From Cryobacterium glucosi (GTDB lineage: Bacteria > Actinomycetota > Actinomycetes > Actinomycetales > Microbacteriaceae), in assembly GCF_004402235.1 (NCBI RefSeq), contig NZ_SOFS01000044.1:1-55175 (forward strand): a stretch of DNA of 55,175 bases, read 5' to 3'. A program made the position numbers and the translations under genes. How positions within the stretch are numbered: the first letter of the stretch is position 1; each line of letters starts with the position of its first letter. The notes below the pieces were generated by a model. It saw only the letters and a program-made list of their open reading frames with translations, was not told where the DNA came from and ran no database searches. Positions 8,065 to 15,922 of the stretch are shown here, in pieces.

Positions 8065-9378
8065 GTGACGCACGCTGGGCCCTTGCGTGGGCGTGTCAGG
8101 AATGCCGGTCAGCCGATTCGGCATGGACGGTTGGCGCCTCGGGGGCCGTGGCGGACGGTCGCGAAGACCTTGGGAATCACCCTCGGTGTGCTCCTGGTTA
8201 GTGGGAGCTCCCTTGCGGCGATTGCCGCGTGGGATGTTGCCAGTAGTGTCAAGCCCGGTGTTCATTTGGCCCACCTTGATCAGTCGCCCGGCGACACGGC
8301 GGCTCCTGCCCCGGCCGCGGACGTGAGCGCGATCGCCGGCGGGGTAAACCTGTTATTGACGGGCACGGATACGCGTACCGGCCAGGGCGGGGCCTATGGG
8401 ACGGCCGCAGAGCTCGCGGGTAGTTCTGGCGCGGGTAATAACGACGTGACCATGCTGCTGCACATTGCGCAGAATCATCAGAGCGTCAGTGTGATCAGTT
8501 TTCCCCGGGACCTGATGCTTGCCGTTCCCGCGTGTCCGCAGGCCGATGGCGGGACCGCGTCGCCTTCCAGCCGGGTGATGCTGAATACGACCCTGTCTCG
8601 CGGTGGCCTTTCGTGCGTTGTGTTGACGATCGAGAAGCTCACTGGCGTCCAGGTTCCCTACGCCGCGGAGATTAGCTTTGACGGGGTGACTGCCATGTCG
8701 AACGCTGTTGGCGGGGTCACCGTCTGCTTGGCCTCGGCGGTCAATGATCTGTACACGACGCCTCCGTTGCATTTGGCGGCGGGACAGCAAACCCTCGTCG
8801 GCGCCGACGCGCTCTCGTTCTTGCGCAGCAGGCACGGTATCGGTGATGGTAGTGACCTGGGGCGGATTAGTAACCAGCAACTCTTCATGGCTGCTCTGGC
8901 TCGGAAGGTCCAAAGTGGCGGCGTCCTGGGGAACCCGATCGCGTTGTTCTCCCTGGCCAAAGCGGCAACGGGCAACATGGTTCTCTCGGATACGCTGACG
9001 AATCCGACGACCTTGGTCCAGATCGCTCTCGCTATCAAGGACACAGGGCTGGCGAACATGGTTTTCGTGCAGTACCCCACCGTCACTGACCCGGCCGAGC
9101 CAGGACGGGTGATCGCCCAGTCCAGTGCTGCCACAGTCTTGAACACAGCTTTGGTCGCGGATGCACCATTGCAGCTCTCTGGGGCCCCAGGCCGGGCGGC
9201 CGTGCTCCCGAGTAGCGCTCCGGTGGCCCCTGTTCCCACGCCAGCCGCGACTGCAAAACCTAGTTCCACATCCACTCCGGCTTCAACGCCGACGGCGACC
9301 CCCGGGGCCAATGCCGTGCTCCCGTCCAGCGTCACTGGGCAGACCGCTGATCAGCAAACCTGTACGAAGGGCAACTAG
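8065..9378 (+). CDS. LytR-CpsA-Psr (LCP) family wall-polymer ligase
   Basis: A membrane-anchored extracytoplasmic protein of the family that transfers polyprenyl-linked glycopolymers to peptidoglycan. The 437-aa product has a basic cytoplasmic N-terminus, one membrane helix at about 33-55 and an outer LCP domain. LCP hallmarks are NLLLTGTDTR (about 95-104), NDVTMLLHI, VSVISFPRDLML, and the Arg-rich FLRSRHGIGDGSDLGRISNQ that binds the lipid pyrophosphate. The C-terminus (about 380-437) is a Pro/Ala/Ser/Thr linker typical of surface proteins. The start is GTG at 8065 with GGAAGAGG 7 bases upstream. It stands alone, so its glycopolymer cannot be told from context. Confidence 0.9.
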   Translation: MTHAGPLRGRVRNAGQPIRHGRLAPRGPWRTVAKTLGITLGVLLVSGSSLAAIAAWDVASSVKPGVHLAHLDQSPGDTAAPAPAADVSAIAGGVNLLLTGTDTRTGQGGAYGTAAELAGSSGAGNNDVTMLLHIAQNHQSVSVISFPRDLMLAVPACPQADGGTASPSSRVMLNTTLSRGGLSCVVLTIEKLTGVQVPYAAEISFDGVTAMSNAVGGVTVCLASAVNDLYTTPPLHLAAGQQTLVGADALSFLRSRHGIGDGSDLGRISNQQLFMAALARKVQSGGVLGNPIALFSLAKAATGNMVLSDTLTNPTTLVQIALAIKDTGLANMVFVQYPTVTDPAEPGRVIAQSSAATVLNTALVADAPLQLSGAPGRAAVLPSSAPVAPVPTPAATAKPSSTSTPASTPTATPGANAVLPSSVTGQTADQQTCTKGN

Positions 9379-9602
9379 ATCCACCGCCAAGAGAACCGTG
9401 CAACTCCCATCTCGAACCGCACCGACTAGGCCGCCACGACTGGTGCACCGTGCGTCGTTTGCCAAGTGCTCGCGGCTCGCCAGGTATGGCGCACAGGGAG
9501 GCTGGTAGCTCTCGTTGGGTCGCCCGCTTCCTGGTCGATTTTCCTTCGGTCAGGGGGGGGATTGTGTGATACTGGCCGCCGAACAAACGTGAGGGGCATC
9601 AT

Positions 9603-9916
9603 TTGAACGACGCACACTTCAATGCGGACGAGAACGAGTTGCGTGGCCTGAGACGGCCGCCCGGGGATTGGACGAACACTCCGGGCCGTAAGTCCGGGTT
9701 TTGGATAACGCTTGCCAGCATCTTGTTCGCAGTTGTGTTCCCGTTTGCCGCTTCATCGCCACGGTAGTGGGGCTCGGGCTCTCGGTCCGGGCATATCGTT
9801 TGATCCCGGTAGGTGCTCCTGGTCGCGGTTTGACAGTGGCAACGATAGTGTTGGCAATAGCAACGATTATCGCGGTGGCGATGAGGGAACTGGGTTCAAC
9901 ACCATTCCTCACCTAG
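9603..9916 (+). pseudogene. Small two-helix membrane protein split by a frameshift
   Basis: A TTG start at 9603 with GAGGGG 6 bases upstream opens a 54-codon frame: a polar N-terminus (HFNADENELRGLRRPPGDW) followed by the hydrophobic segment FWITLASILFAVVFPFAASS, stop at 9765-9767. A second frame, shifted by one base near 9750, continues naturally with IATVVGLGLSVRAYRLI and a second helix (LTVATIVLAIATIIAVAM), ending at 9916. Joined, the two give a protein of about 104 aa with two membrane helices, like many small actinobacterial DUF4190-type membrane proteins. Either a pseudogene or a sequence error. Confidence 0.6.
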
Positions 9917-10023
9917 TCGCACGGAAACCTGAGCGAGGACAGCGAACTGTGCGTCGGCACCTCGAAAAGTCGTTTCACCCGTGACGGCGTCGACGTGATT
10001 GGGGATCGCTTACACTCTCGACT

Positions 10024-10683
10024 GTGACTGAAACGACAACGCCCAGGGTGAGGCACGAGCACCGCTGGCCGGTCCTGGCCGCAATCATCCTGAGCCTGGT
10101 TCTGTATCTGCTGATTCCCGAGAAGGTGCAGATTCTGCCACGGTGGGTGATTCCGTTGTTGGGTTTGCTTCTGCTGATCCCGTTGACGATCTTCAACCCA
10201 CGCCGACTATCGCGGGAGACCACATGGTCCCGGTGGTTATCCATTGGGCTCGCCTCATTGCTGACCCTGGCCAATCAAGTCACCGTTGTCTTCACGGTCC
10301 GACAGCTTCTCTATGGGGGAGTGAACGGTCCGGATGTCCTCCTCACTGCGCTGCAGGTCTGGGTTACGAACGTAATTGCATTCTCGTTGGTGTACTGGGA
10401 GCTGGACCGGTCAGGTCCAGTTGCGCGTCGCGACGCAGCCCAGTGGTCGACGGCGACTGTGGACTTCCGTTTCCCACAACATGACGGGGCGCCAGGGGGC
10501 GAGAACTGGCGGCCAAGCTACTTGGACTACGCCTACATCTCGTTGACGAACATGATGGCGTTCAGCCCCACGGACGTTATGCCACTCACGCACCGAGCGA
10601 AAATGCTGATGGCGTATCAGGCACTGACCGGCTTCATTCTGCTCGCCCTGGTCATCTCCCGCGCCGTGAACATCCTCAACTGA
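10024..10683 (+). CDS. Multi-pass membrane protein, DUF1345-like
   Basis: A 219-aa integral membrane protein starting with GTG at 10024. Five or so hydrophobic segments are visible: about 17-33, 40-58, 72-92, 105-122 and 195-214. A conserved-looking loop, YLDYAYISLTNMMAFSPTDV followed by MPLTHRAKMLM, resembles the pore-like segment found in DUF1345 and related channel-like families. Function unknown; an ion-channel role would be speculation. It is monocistronic as far as can be seen. Confidence 0.75.
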   Translation: MTETTTPRVRHEHRWPVLAAIILSLVLYLLIPEKVQILPRWVIPLLGLLLLIPLTIFNPRRLSRETTWSRWLSIGLASLLTLANQVTVVFTVRQLLYGGVNGPDVLLTALQVWVTNVIAFSLVYWELDRSGPVARRDAAQWSTATVDFRFPQHDGAPGGENWRPSYLDYAYISLTNMMAFSPTDVMPLTHRAKMLMAYQALTGFILLALVISRAVNILN

Positions 10684-11146
10684 CCGGGAAGCCACTAACG
10701 CGAGCAAGTTAGGCTAGACACGCACCGCGAAATCGAACGAGTTCCGGAGACCATCCAGGGGTTTCTGACGGGTCTCGCAAACGCAGCATCGCGATACCGG
10801 AGTGCCCCATCCACTGTTTCAAGGCCTGGGGACGATCGAGCGGGTGAAGTTTGGGGCGTTTGAATTAGTGTCGTTGTCCGCGGACGGGGCTTGGTGAGGA
10901 CCAGTGATGCCAGCGGCATGATCCGAGAAGGTTCTGTCGCGTTGCCCACCCGAGGATTTGGGACTAGTGCTTAGTGCCAACCCCAACAGGGTACCAACGC
11001 TTGCGAAATTTGAACTCTCGACGAAGCGGTCGTAAGGCCAAATAGGTAGTTGCCCTCAGAGCCGGACATGCTACGTCGGGTCGGAGTGATGGGATCCGCC
11101 TCTCGGGTGTCCACTGATCAGGGCTTGCCGGTAGCGTTGTGCGTGC
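10684..11146. other. Intergenic, nothing recognised
   Basis: About 460 bases between convergent genes. No supported coding sequence, tRNA or strong hairpin was found. Confidence 0.45.
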
Positions 11147-12103
11147 CTATGGCTCTTGCGATGGTTCCTGAAATCCGAGGCGTGGGGCGAGAACGTCGAA
11201 CGCTTTCGTGAGTCCTCCGAGGAGCGCTTCGACGGTGTGGCCTTCGCCGGGAACTTCGTAGTAGCTGGTCACCATGCCGGCATCCAAGGCCGCGGCACTC
11301 AACGCCTTCTGGGGTGGACCGATCACGGAGTCATCCGCCCCGACGGTGAACACGGCCTCGGTATCGGGGTAGTGCGTGGACGACATCACGGTCGCTGGTT
11401 TTGTCGCGTCGTAGGCGGCTTGGTCTCCGCCGAAGACGTCGGCGAGAACCGTGGGCTCAGATTCTGTGCCTGCGAAGGTCGTCCCGGACGCGCTGATCAC
11501 GTTTCCCCAGACGTCCGGGAACTTGGTAGCAAGGGAAATGGCGCATTGGCCACCGTTTGAGAACCCCGCAATTGTCCAGTCGACGCGATTAGTTTCAATG
11601 TGCAGGTTCGCGCGTGCCCAGTTGACGACATCCTGCTCAATGTAGGTCTGCACATTCCCGTGCGTCGGAGTGTCCAGGCAGAGTGAATCGACACTCGGAT
11701 CACCGAGTTGGTCCGCAACGACAACGATCGGCGCCTGACCGTCATGGGTGAGGGCGAATGTGTCGAGGACTGAAGCGATGTAGGACGCGTCCGGGTTCCC
11801 GGGTTGGCCCATCATCATGAGCACGAAGGGGAGTGCCGGAACGTCGGTGGCCACGGCGGCCGGAGGGAGGTATACCTCGGCATCCCTGGCGGTGAAATTG
11901 GATGCGGTTGCCGGAATATGCACCGTCTCAATAGTGCCCGTGATGGCGAGGGCCGACGCCGGCCGGGGCGTGTCCGATGGGGACTGAGAGGTCTGACTGG
12001 CAGCGGAAGCCGGGTGGACGACAAGGAACCCGCCTGCGGCTCCCAGGACGAGGAGAGTGACACCCGCGATGAGGGTCTTGCTGCGCCCTGAATTCATTCT
12101 CAC
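11147..12103 (-). CDS. Secreted alpha/beta-hydrolase (putative esterase, EstD/mycolyltransferase-like)
   Basis: A 318-aa exported protein with an N-terminal signal/anchor helix at about 9-33 (LIAGVTLLVLGAAGGFLVV). The alpha/beta-hydrolase fold shows the nucleophile elbow GFSNGGQCA, a plausible acid in FTVGADDSV and the catalytic His in PGEGHTVEALL. The layout (DAEVYLPP early, VVVADQLGD, then WARANL) fits the esterase D/antigen-85-like group that includes enterochelin-type esterases. Substrate unknown. It is transcribed toward the DUF1345-like gene and has no operon partner. Confidence 0.82.
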   Translation of the reverse strand: MRMNSGRSKTLIAGVTLLVLGAAGGFLVVHPASAASQTSQSPSDTPRPASALAITGTIETVHIPATASNFTARDAEVYLPPAAVATDVPALPFVLMMMGQPGNPDASYIASVLDTFALTHDGQAPIVVVADQLGDPSVDSLCLDTPTHGNVQTYIEQDVVNWARANLHIETNRVDWTIAGFSNGGQCAISLATKFPDVWGNVISASGTTFAGTESEPTVLADVFGGDQAAYDATKPATVMSSTHYPDTEAVFTVGADDSVIGPPQKALSAAALDAGMVTSYYEVPGEGHTVEALLGGLTKAFDVLAPRLGFQEPSQEP

Positions 12104-12308
12104 AGGTTGTGTCTCGGTTCTATCAGTTGACTACGGAACGCCCAGGCATCGACCGCTGGTCGATTCCAGTCGGAGGGCGATCGAGTCGGGGCCGAACGAG
12201 AATGCAGGGCTTCCGATGCGGGCGCTGCATCCGTAGAACGCGGAAGGGCAAGTTATTGTGAACCGGCAGCGCGACGGCAGAAGTGGCCGGCGCGCTGCCG
12301 GGCCGGTG

Positions 12309-13049
12309 CTATTTGAGTGCGGAGCGGATGGTCTTGGCGTCGGTCCGTGCCTGTTTGAGTGCTGCGCGCGCGGTGGTCGCAGATGCCTTGAAGGGTTTCA
12401 TCACGTCGTGGTTACCATCGTACTGTTCGGGTGTGGCGGCGAGTGAACCGGCGGCCAGTCCGGCCACAGCGCTGCCGGCGTTACCGATCTGGGCAGTCGT
12501 GTCTGTCAGGCTGGCCTGCAACGCCGCGGTGGACTTAGAGGAGTCCTTTCCTGATAGCAGGCCCGAGAGCCGGGTCTGTTCGGCGGTGAGCTGCGCTGCC
12601 GTCTTCGAGGTGACAGTGTTTGCAAGTGCCGTGTACGCGGCTTGGGGAATTGAGACCGAGTAGACACGGTAGGTAGTGAAAATGGTGGCGTAGTCGATTT
12701 TGGCCTGTGCCAGGTCGGTGTCAGCAGCGATTTTCGTCGCAAGGGTGTTCATGCCGGCGAGGTCGTTATTGAGGTTCTCCAGAAGAGCAGACTTGTTGGA
12801 GGCGGTCAGGAAGGCGTTGGCGGTGACTTTTGTGATCGCGGTGTTCAAAGAGGTGATTCGTTTCGCGGTCGCGGTCGCGGCTGATTCCTGCACGTTGGTG
12901 AGCGTGCGTAGCGTTTTCGTGGGACCGGCTGTGGAGGTAGGCGCCGGTGCGGGTGTCGCATCGGCGAATGCGGGTGCGCTGCCAAGGGCAGCGAATGCGG
13001 TGATGGCAACGACACCAAGGATGCTGGATCGCGTAATAGTTCGATTCAC
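12309..13049 (-). CDS. Exported Ala/Thr-rich coiled-coil protein
   Basis: From the GTG at 13049 (ribosome site GGGAG 8 bases upstream) the product is about 246 aa, beginning with an Sec-type signal peptide (SILGVVAITAFAALGSAPAF then an AFA-DA cleavage site). A longer frame runs back to 13163, but the extension lacks a ribosome site and would bury the signal peptide. The mature protein is rich in Ala, Thr, Lys and Gln with heptad-like helices; no catalytic motif is visible. Similar helical exported proteins of unknown role are common in Microbacteriaceae. Confidence 0.75.
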   Translation of the reverse strand: MNRTITRSSILGVVAITAFAALGSAPAFADATPAPAPTSTAGPTKTLRTLTNVQESAATATAKRITSLNTAITKVTANAFLTASNKSALLENLNNDLAGMNTLATKIAADTDLAQAKIDYATIFTTYRVYSVSIPQAAYTALANTVTSKTAAQLTAEQTRLSGLLSGKDSSKSTAALQASLTDTTAQIGNAGSAVAGLAAGSLAATPEQYDGNHDVMKPFKASATTARAALKQARTDAKTIRSALK

Positions 13050-13163
13050 GGAAAGGACTCCCAATTCGGTCATGGATGTCGAAGAGAATCCGACGTGGTC
13101 CACACTGCCCGCTTCCTGTTCGAGAAGTGTGAGATCAATGTTCGGGTTCGGTAAGGCCGGCAC

Positions 13164-13498
13164 ATCGGGTCAGCCAGATCGGGCTCGGGAAGATCGACAC
13201 CACCCTCGTCGCACACGTAGCGGAACAGGTCATGGCCAACCTCGAGACTGCCACCAAATAGGTCCAAAACCGGTCTCGCGACAGCCACGCCGGCATGGCA
13301 CTGGCCAGAGGTGTGTCGTTGTCATTGGAATGATTTTCCGGCTTGTCCCCGCTTCAAGCGATAGGACCCTGTTTCAACCGGAGGTTTTGGTCGCGCAACG
13401 GCTATGTGTGTACTTCTGTGTGTACCTAGGAGATTTCGGGATTCTTATATCCCGATCAAAAGCATTTTTGTGCCTAAAGTAATGTCGCTTTCGATTGT
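13164..13498. other. Intergenic with a short direct repeat
   Basis: About 335 bases with no supported gene. It contains the direct repeat TGTGTGTAC...TGTGTGTAC near 13403-13424 and a small dyad around GGGATTCTTATATCCC (near 13437-13452), just before the tRNA fragment. In integrated elements such repeats can be integrase arm sites, but that is inference. Confidence 0.4.
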
Positions 13499-13540
13499 GT
13501 CCTAAGGAAACGGTTGGGGGTTCGAATCCCTCCAGGGGCA
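13499..13540 (+). tRNA. Displaced tRNA 3' half (tRNA-Arg(CCT)-like remnant)
   Basis: The stretch carries an anticodon-loop-like TCCTAAGG, then a T arm (GGGGG, TTCGAAT loop of 7, CCCTC with one G-T pair) and a 7-base acceptor half CAGGGGC followed by A. CCA is not encoded. No 5' acceptor (GCCCCTG) or D arm is found upstream, so only the 3' half is present. It most resembles tRNA-Arg(CCT). Such 3' halves are left at one end of elements that integrate into tRNA genes. Confidence 0.6.
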
Positions 13541-13889
13541 CACTTTTCCTCACCAGATCACGCCTAATTGGCATTTTCGGTCAGTTCTGTAGCCGATATC
13601 CGCCGCTTCTCTCTGCTTCCTTGTCTGTACCAAATAGGGAATGGTTTGACCGAGTCGGCAAGCCTATGCCGCGGTGAGACTCCGGACTTTTGGACACTAC
13701 CGGCTTCAATGATCAAAGGGCGAGATGAGCGGGCCGCTTGACGTTATTCAAGTTCCGGGCGGGCAACCAAAAACGAATCTGTCGTAGAGGAACGATTACC
13801 ACTTGTAGGACGGCAGCAGGTAAGAGGCGAGAGCCCAGTGTCGGTGGCCACTGATCAGATCTTCGCGGTGTGAAGTCTCGTTCTCAATC
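13541..13889. other. Intergenic between tRNA remnant and IS481 element
   Basis: About 350 bases with no supported gene or repeat. Confidence 0.4.
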
Positions 13890-15305
13890 TGACAGTTCTG
13901 TCCCCTGACCTTGCTGACAGTTCTGTCTCAGGACCTGCCTGACACTCCGAATGGAGGTCCTCGCTCGAGGGCCTCCATTCGGCACCGGGCTGCGGATCCT
14001 CCACGATCAGGTCATGGCACATGACCCAGCTCGAACCGACCTCCGCCTCATCATCGCGTCGTGGCCCGAGGACGCCCCACGAGGGGCCGTAACGCGGTTC
14101 TGCCGAGAACACAACGTGTCCCGGGAATGGTTCTATGCGACCCGCAAACACGTCACCGAGGCCGGACTCCCGCACGCGTTAGTCGCTCGCTCGAGCCGGC
14201 CGAAGACCTCGCCGGCGAAGGTCTCCGAACTCGTCGAACGCCTGGCTCTCGAGGCCCGCGCCCGGCTCGGCGGCGCAGGCTGGGACAACGGTCCCCTCTC
14301 GGTCAAGTACGAGCTCGAGAAGTTGGGAATCGAGTCTCCGTCGCGGTCGACGCTGGCCCGGATCTTCACCCGGAACGCAGTCGTAACTCCGCAACCCAAG
14401 AAGCGTCCCAAGAGTAGCTACATCCGATTTGAATACGCCGCTCCGAACGAAATGTGGCAGCTCGACGCCACCGACTACACCCTCCGTGGCGGCGCCGTCG
14501 TGGCGATCTTCCAACTCAACGACGACCACTCGCGCTTCCAGATCGCCTCGCTCGCTGCGCGCTCTGAGAACGCCGAAGACGCCGTGAAGGTCGTCACGAT
14601 CGGCATGAACCGCCACGGCACCCCACAACGCCTCCTGACCGACAACGGGACCGCGCTGAACCCCAGCCGGCGCGGCTGGACCGGAGACCTGACCGCCCTG
14701 ATGCTCAGCCGGGGCGTCCAACCCATCGCCTCATCCGTCGGCCACCCCCAAACTCAAGGCAAGAACGAACGCGGCCATTCCACTCTCGCCCGCTGGCTGG
14801 CCGCCCGTCCCGCTGCGAACGACCTGGCCGAGCTGCAAACCCAACTCGACACATTCGACAAGCTCTACAACGAGGAACGCCCGCACCAGTCCCTTCAGAT
14901 GCAGACACCCCACCAGCGCTACTACGCCACGCCCAAAGCACCCGAACCGACCCCGCCGCTCGCGCCCGCGCCCCTGCCGTCGAAGCCCCGGCAGCACGCA
15001 CGCAAGACCACACCAAACGGTGTCCTGACCGTCGCCCACATGCGCATTCAAATGGGTCGCGATCAAGCCAACCGCACCTTCAACATCGTCATCGAAACCA
15101 ACACCGTCCACATCTTCGACGCCGAGGGAACCCACATCATCACTCACCCGATAGGCCCCAAAGGCAGCTACGTCGGCAACGGCAAACCCCGCGGCTTCCT
15201 CGCCAACCAGCCCAAGAAACCCCAAGCTCCCGACGAGCCCGCAACATCCTGACCCGAGTGTCAGGGACGTCCCGAGACATGAAGTGTCAGGGACGTCCCG
15301 AGACA
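13890..15305 (+). mobile_element. IS481-family element with doubled terminal repeats
   Basis: The inner left repeat at 13924-13945 and the right repeat at 15258-15279 match at 19 of 22 positions as inverted repeats (TGTCTCaGGAC... versus TGTCTCGGGACGTCCCTGAC). Each end carries a second, outer copy: TGACAGTTCTGTCCCCTGAC at 13890-13909 on the left and a perfect repeat of the right end at 15284-15305. One transposase gene fills the inside. No clear target duplication was seen. Confidence 0.8.
13951..15252 (+). CDS. IS481-family transposase
   Basis: A DDE transposase of the IS481 family. An N-terminal helix-turn-helix region (about 25-75) is followed by the integrase core with Asp in WQLDATDYTL, Asp in LLTDNGTALN and Glu in GKNERGHSTLARW, then the ERPHQSLQMQTP tail motif. 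The ATG at 13951 begins right after the inner terminal repeat; a second ATG at 14014 (MAHDPARTDL) is an equally likely start. The C-terminal 100 aa hold a Pro-rich linker and a short beta domain, as in longer IS481 members. The frame is intact, so the element may be active. Confidence 0.92.
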   Translation: MEVLARGPPFGTGLRILHDQVMAHDPARTDLRLIIASWPEDAPRGAVTRFCREHNVSREWFYATRKHVTEAGLPHALVARSSRPKTSPAKVSELVERLALEARARLGGAGWDNGPLSVKYELEKLGIESPSRSTLARIFTRNAVVTPQPKKRPKSSYIRFEYAAPNEMWQLDATDYTLRGGAVVAIFQLNDDHSRFQIASLAARSENAEDAVKVVTIGMNRHGTPQRLLTDNGTALNPSRRGWTGDLTALMLSRGVQPIASSVGHPQTQGKNERGHSTLARWLAARPAANDLAELQTQLDTFDKLYNEERPHQSLQMQTPHQRYYATPKAPEPTPPLAPAPLPSKPRQHARKTTPNGVLTVAHMRIQMGRDQANRTFNIVIETNTVHIFDAEGTHIITHPIGPKGSYVGNGKPRGFLANQPKKPQAPDEPATS

Positions 15306-15388
15306 GCACAGCTTGGTTCTGGGTGCTCTGATGGAGCCAAGGTGGGTGTGCACAAGGCAGTGCACGAGAGTTACCGGCGCAGGCGTTT

Positions 15389-15853
15389 CTACATCTGTTG
15401 TGTTGATACGGCATACCCAGCCGAGTCATAGAGCGCCACTGCGGGGCGGTTGTGTCCGAAAACGTTCAGCTCCAGCGAGTGCACGCCAGCATCCATCACA
15501 GCATCCTCGACGGCTTCGAGTAGAGCACGCCCCAGGCCCCTGCCACGTCGCTGCTCGGCGACCTCAATGTCATACAGGAACGCCATGTCCGGAGCTCCAC
15601 GCGGATGATCCAGGCCGATCCACGCACGGCCAACTGGCTCTCCGTCGGCGCTGAATCCGCGAAGAATCAACATCCTCGGAGTACTGAGTCCCTGGGGAAG
15701 GAGTTCAGAATTGGATTCGAGCGCACGACGAACGGATCCGTCGGCCGCCCAGCGCCCGGCGGTAACCTGTTCGGCCGCGAACTCCTCGGCAATCGTCAGC
15801 TGCCAGCTGTCGAACTCAGTCTCCGTCATCGTGCGGACCTTCACCTCATTCAT
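15389..15853 (-). CDS. GNAT-family N-acetyltransferase
   Basis: A 154-aa GNAT enzyme that would transfer acetyl from acetyl-CoA to an amine. The acetyl-CoA binding motif is visible as VAEQRRGRGLGRALLEAVED (about 98-117: R-x2-G-x-G/A), followed by LELNVFGHNRPAVALYDSAGY. The protein stops at STQQM; the codons after the TAG read KRLRR and then TAA, which looks like the usual short basic tail of the family, so the TAG may be a late nonsense mutation of little effect. The IS481 right end lies 84 bases downstream. Confidence 0.88.
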   Translation of the reverse strand: MNEVKVRTMTETEFDSWQLTIAEEFAAEQVTAGRWAADGSVRRALESNSELLPQGLSTPRMLILRGFSADGEPVGRAWIGLDHPRGAPDMAFLYDIEVAEQRRGRGLGRALLEAVEDAVMDAGVHSLELNVFGHNRPAVALYDSAGYAVSTQQM

Positions 15854-15881
15854 GAGGCAATGATTGCAGTGGAATGACTGG

Positions 15882-15903
15882 GTGTCATCAGTAGGGGTGA
15901 CAC
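15882..15903. terminator. Weak hairpin between convergent-side genes
   Basis: GTGTCA (15882-15887) pairs with TGACAC (15898-15903) over a 10-base loop, downstream of the recombinase operon's last stop (15923). It has no T-run, so it is a possible, weak terminator only. Confidence 0.3.
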
Positions 15904-15922
15904 TTGGCTGAGGCCCGCGCGG

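Noticed and set aside
13374..13574. Minus-strand 66-aa frame with VPLEGFEPPTVS
   Set aside because: This peptide is the well-known spurious translation of a tRNA 3' half, here the remnant at 13499-13540.
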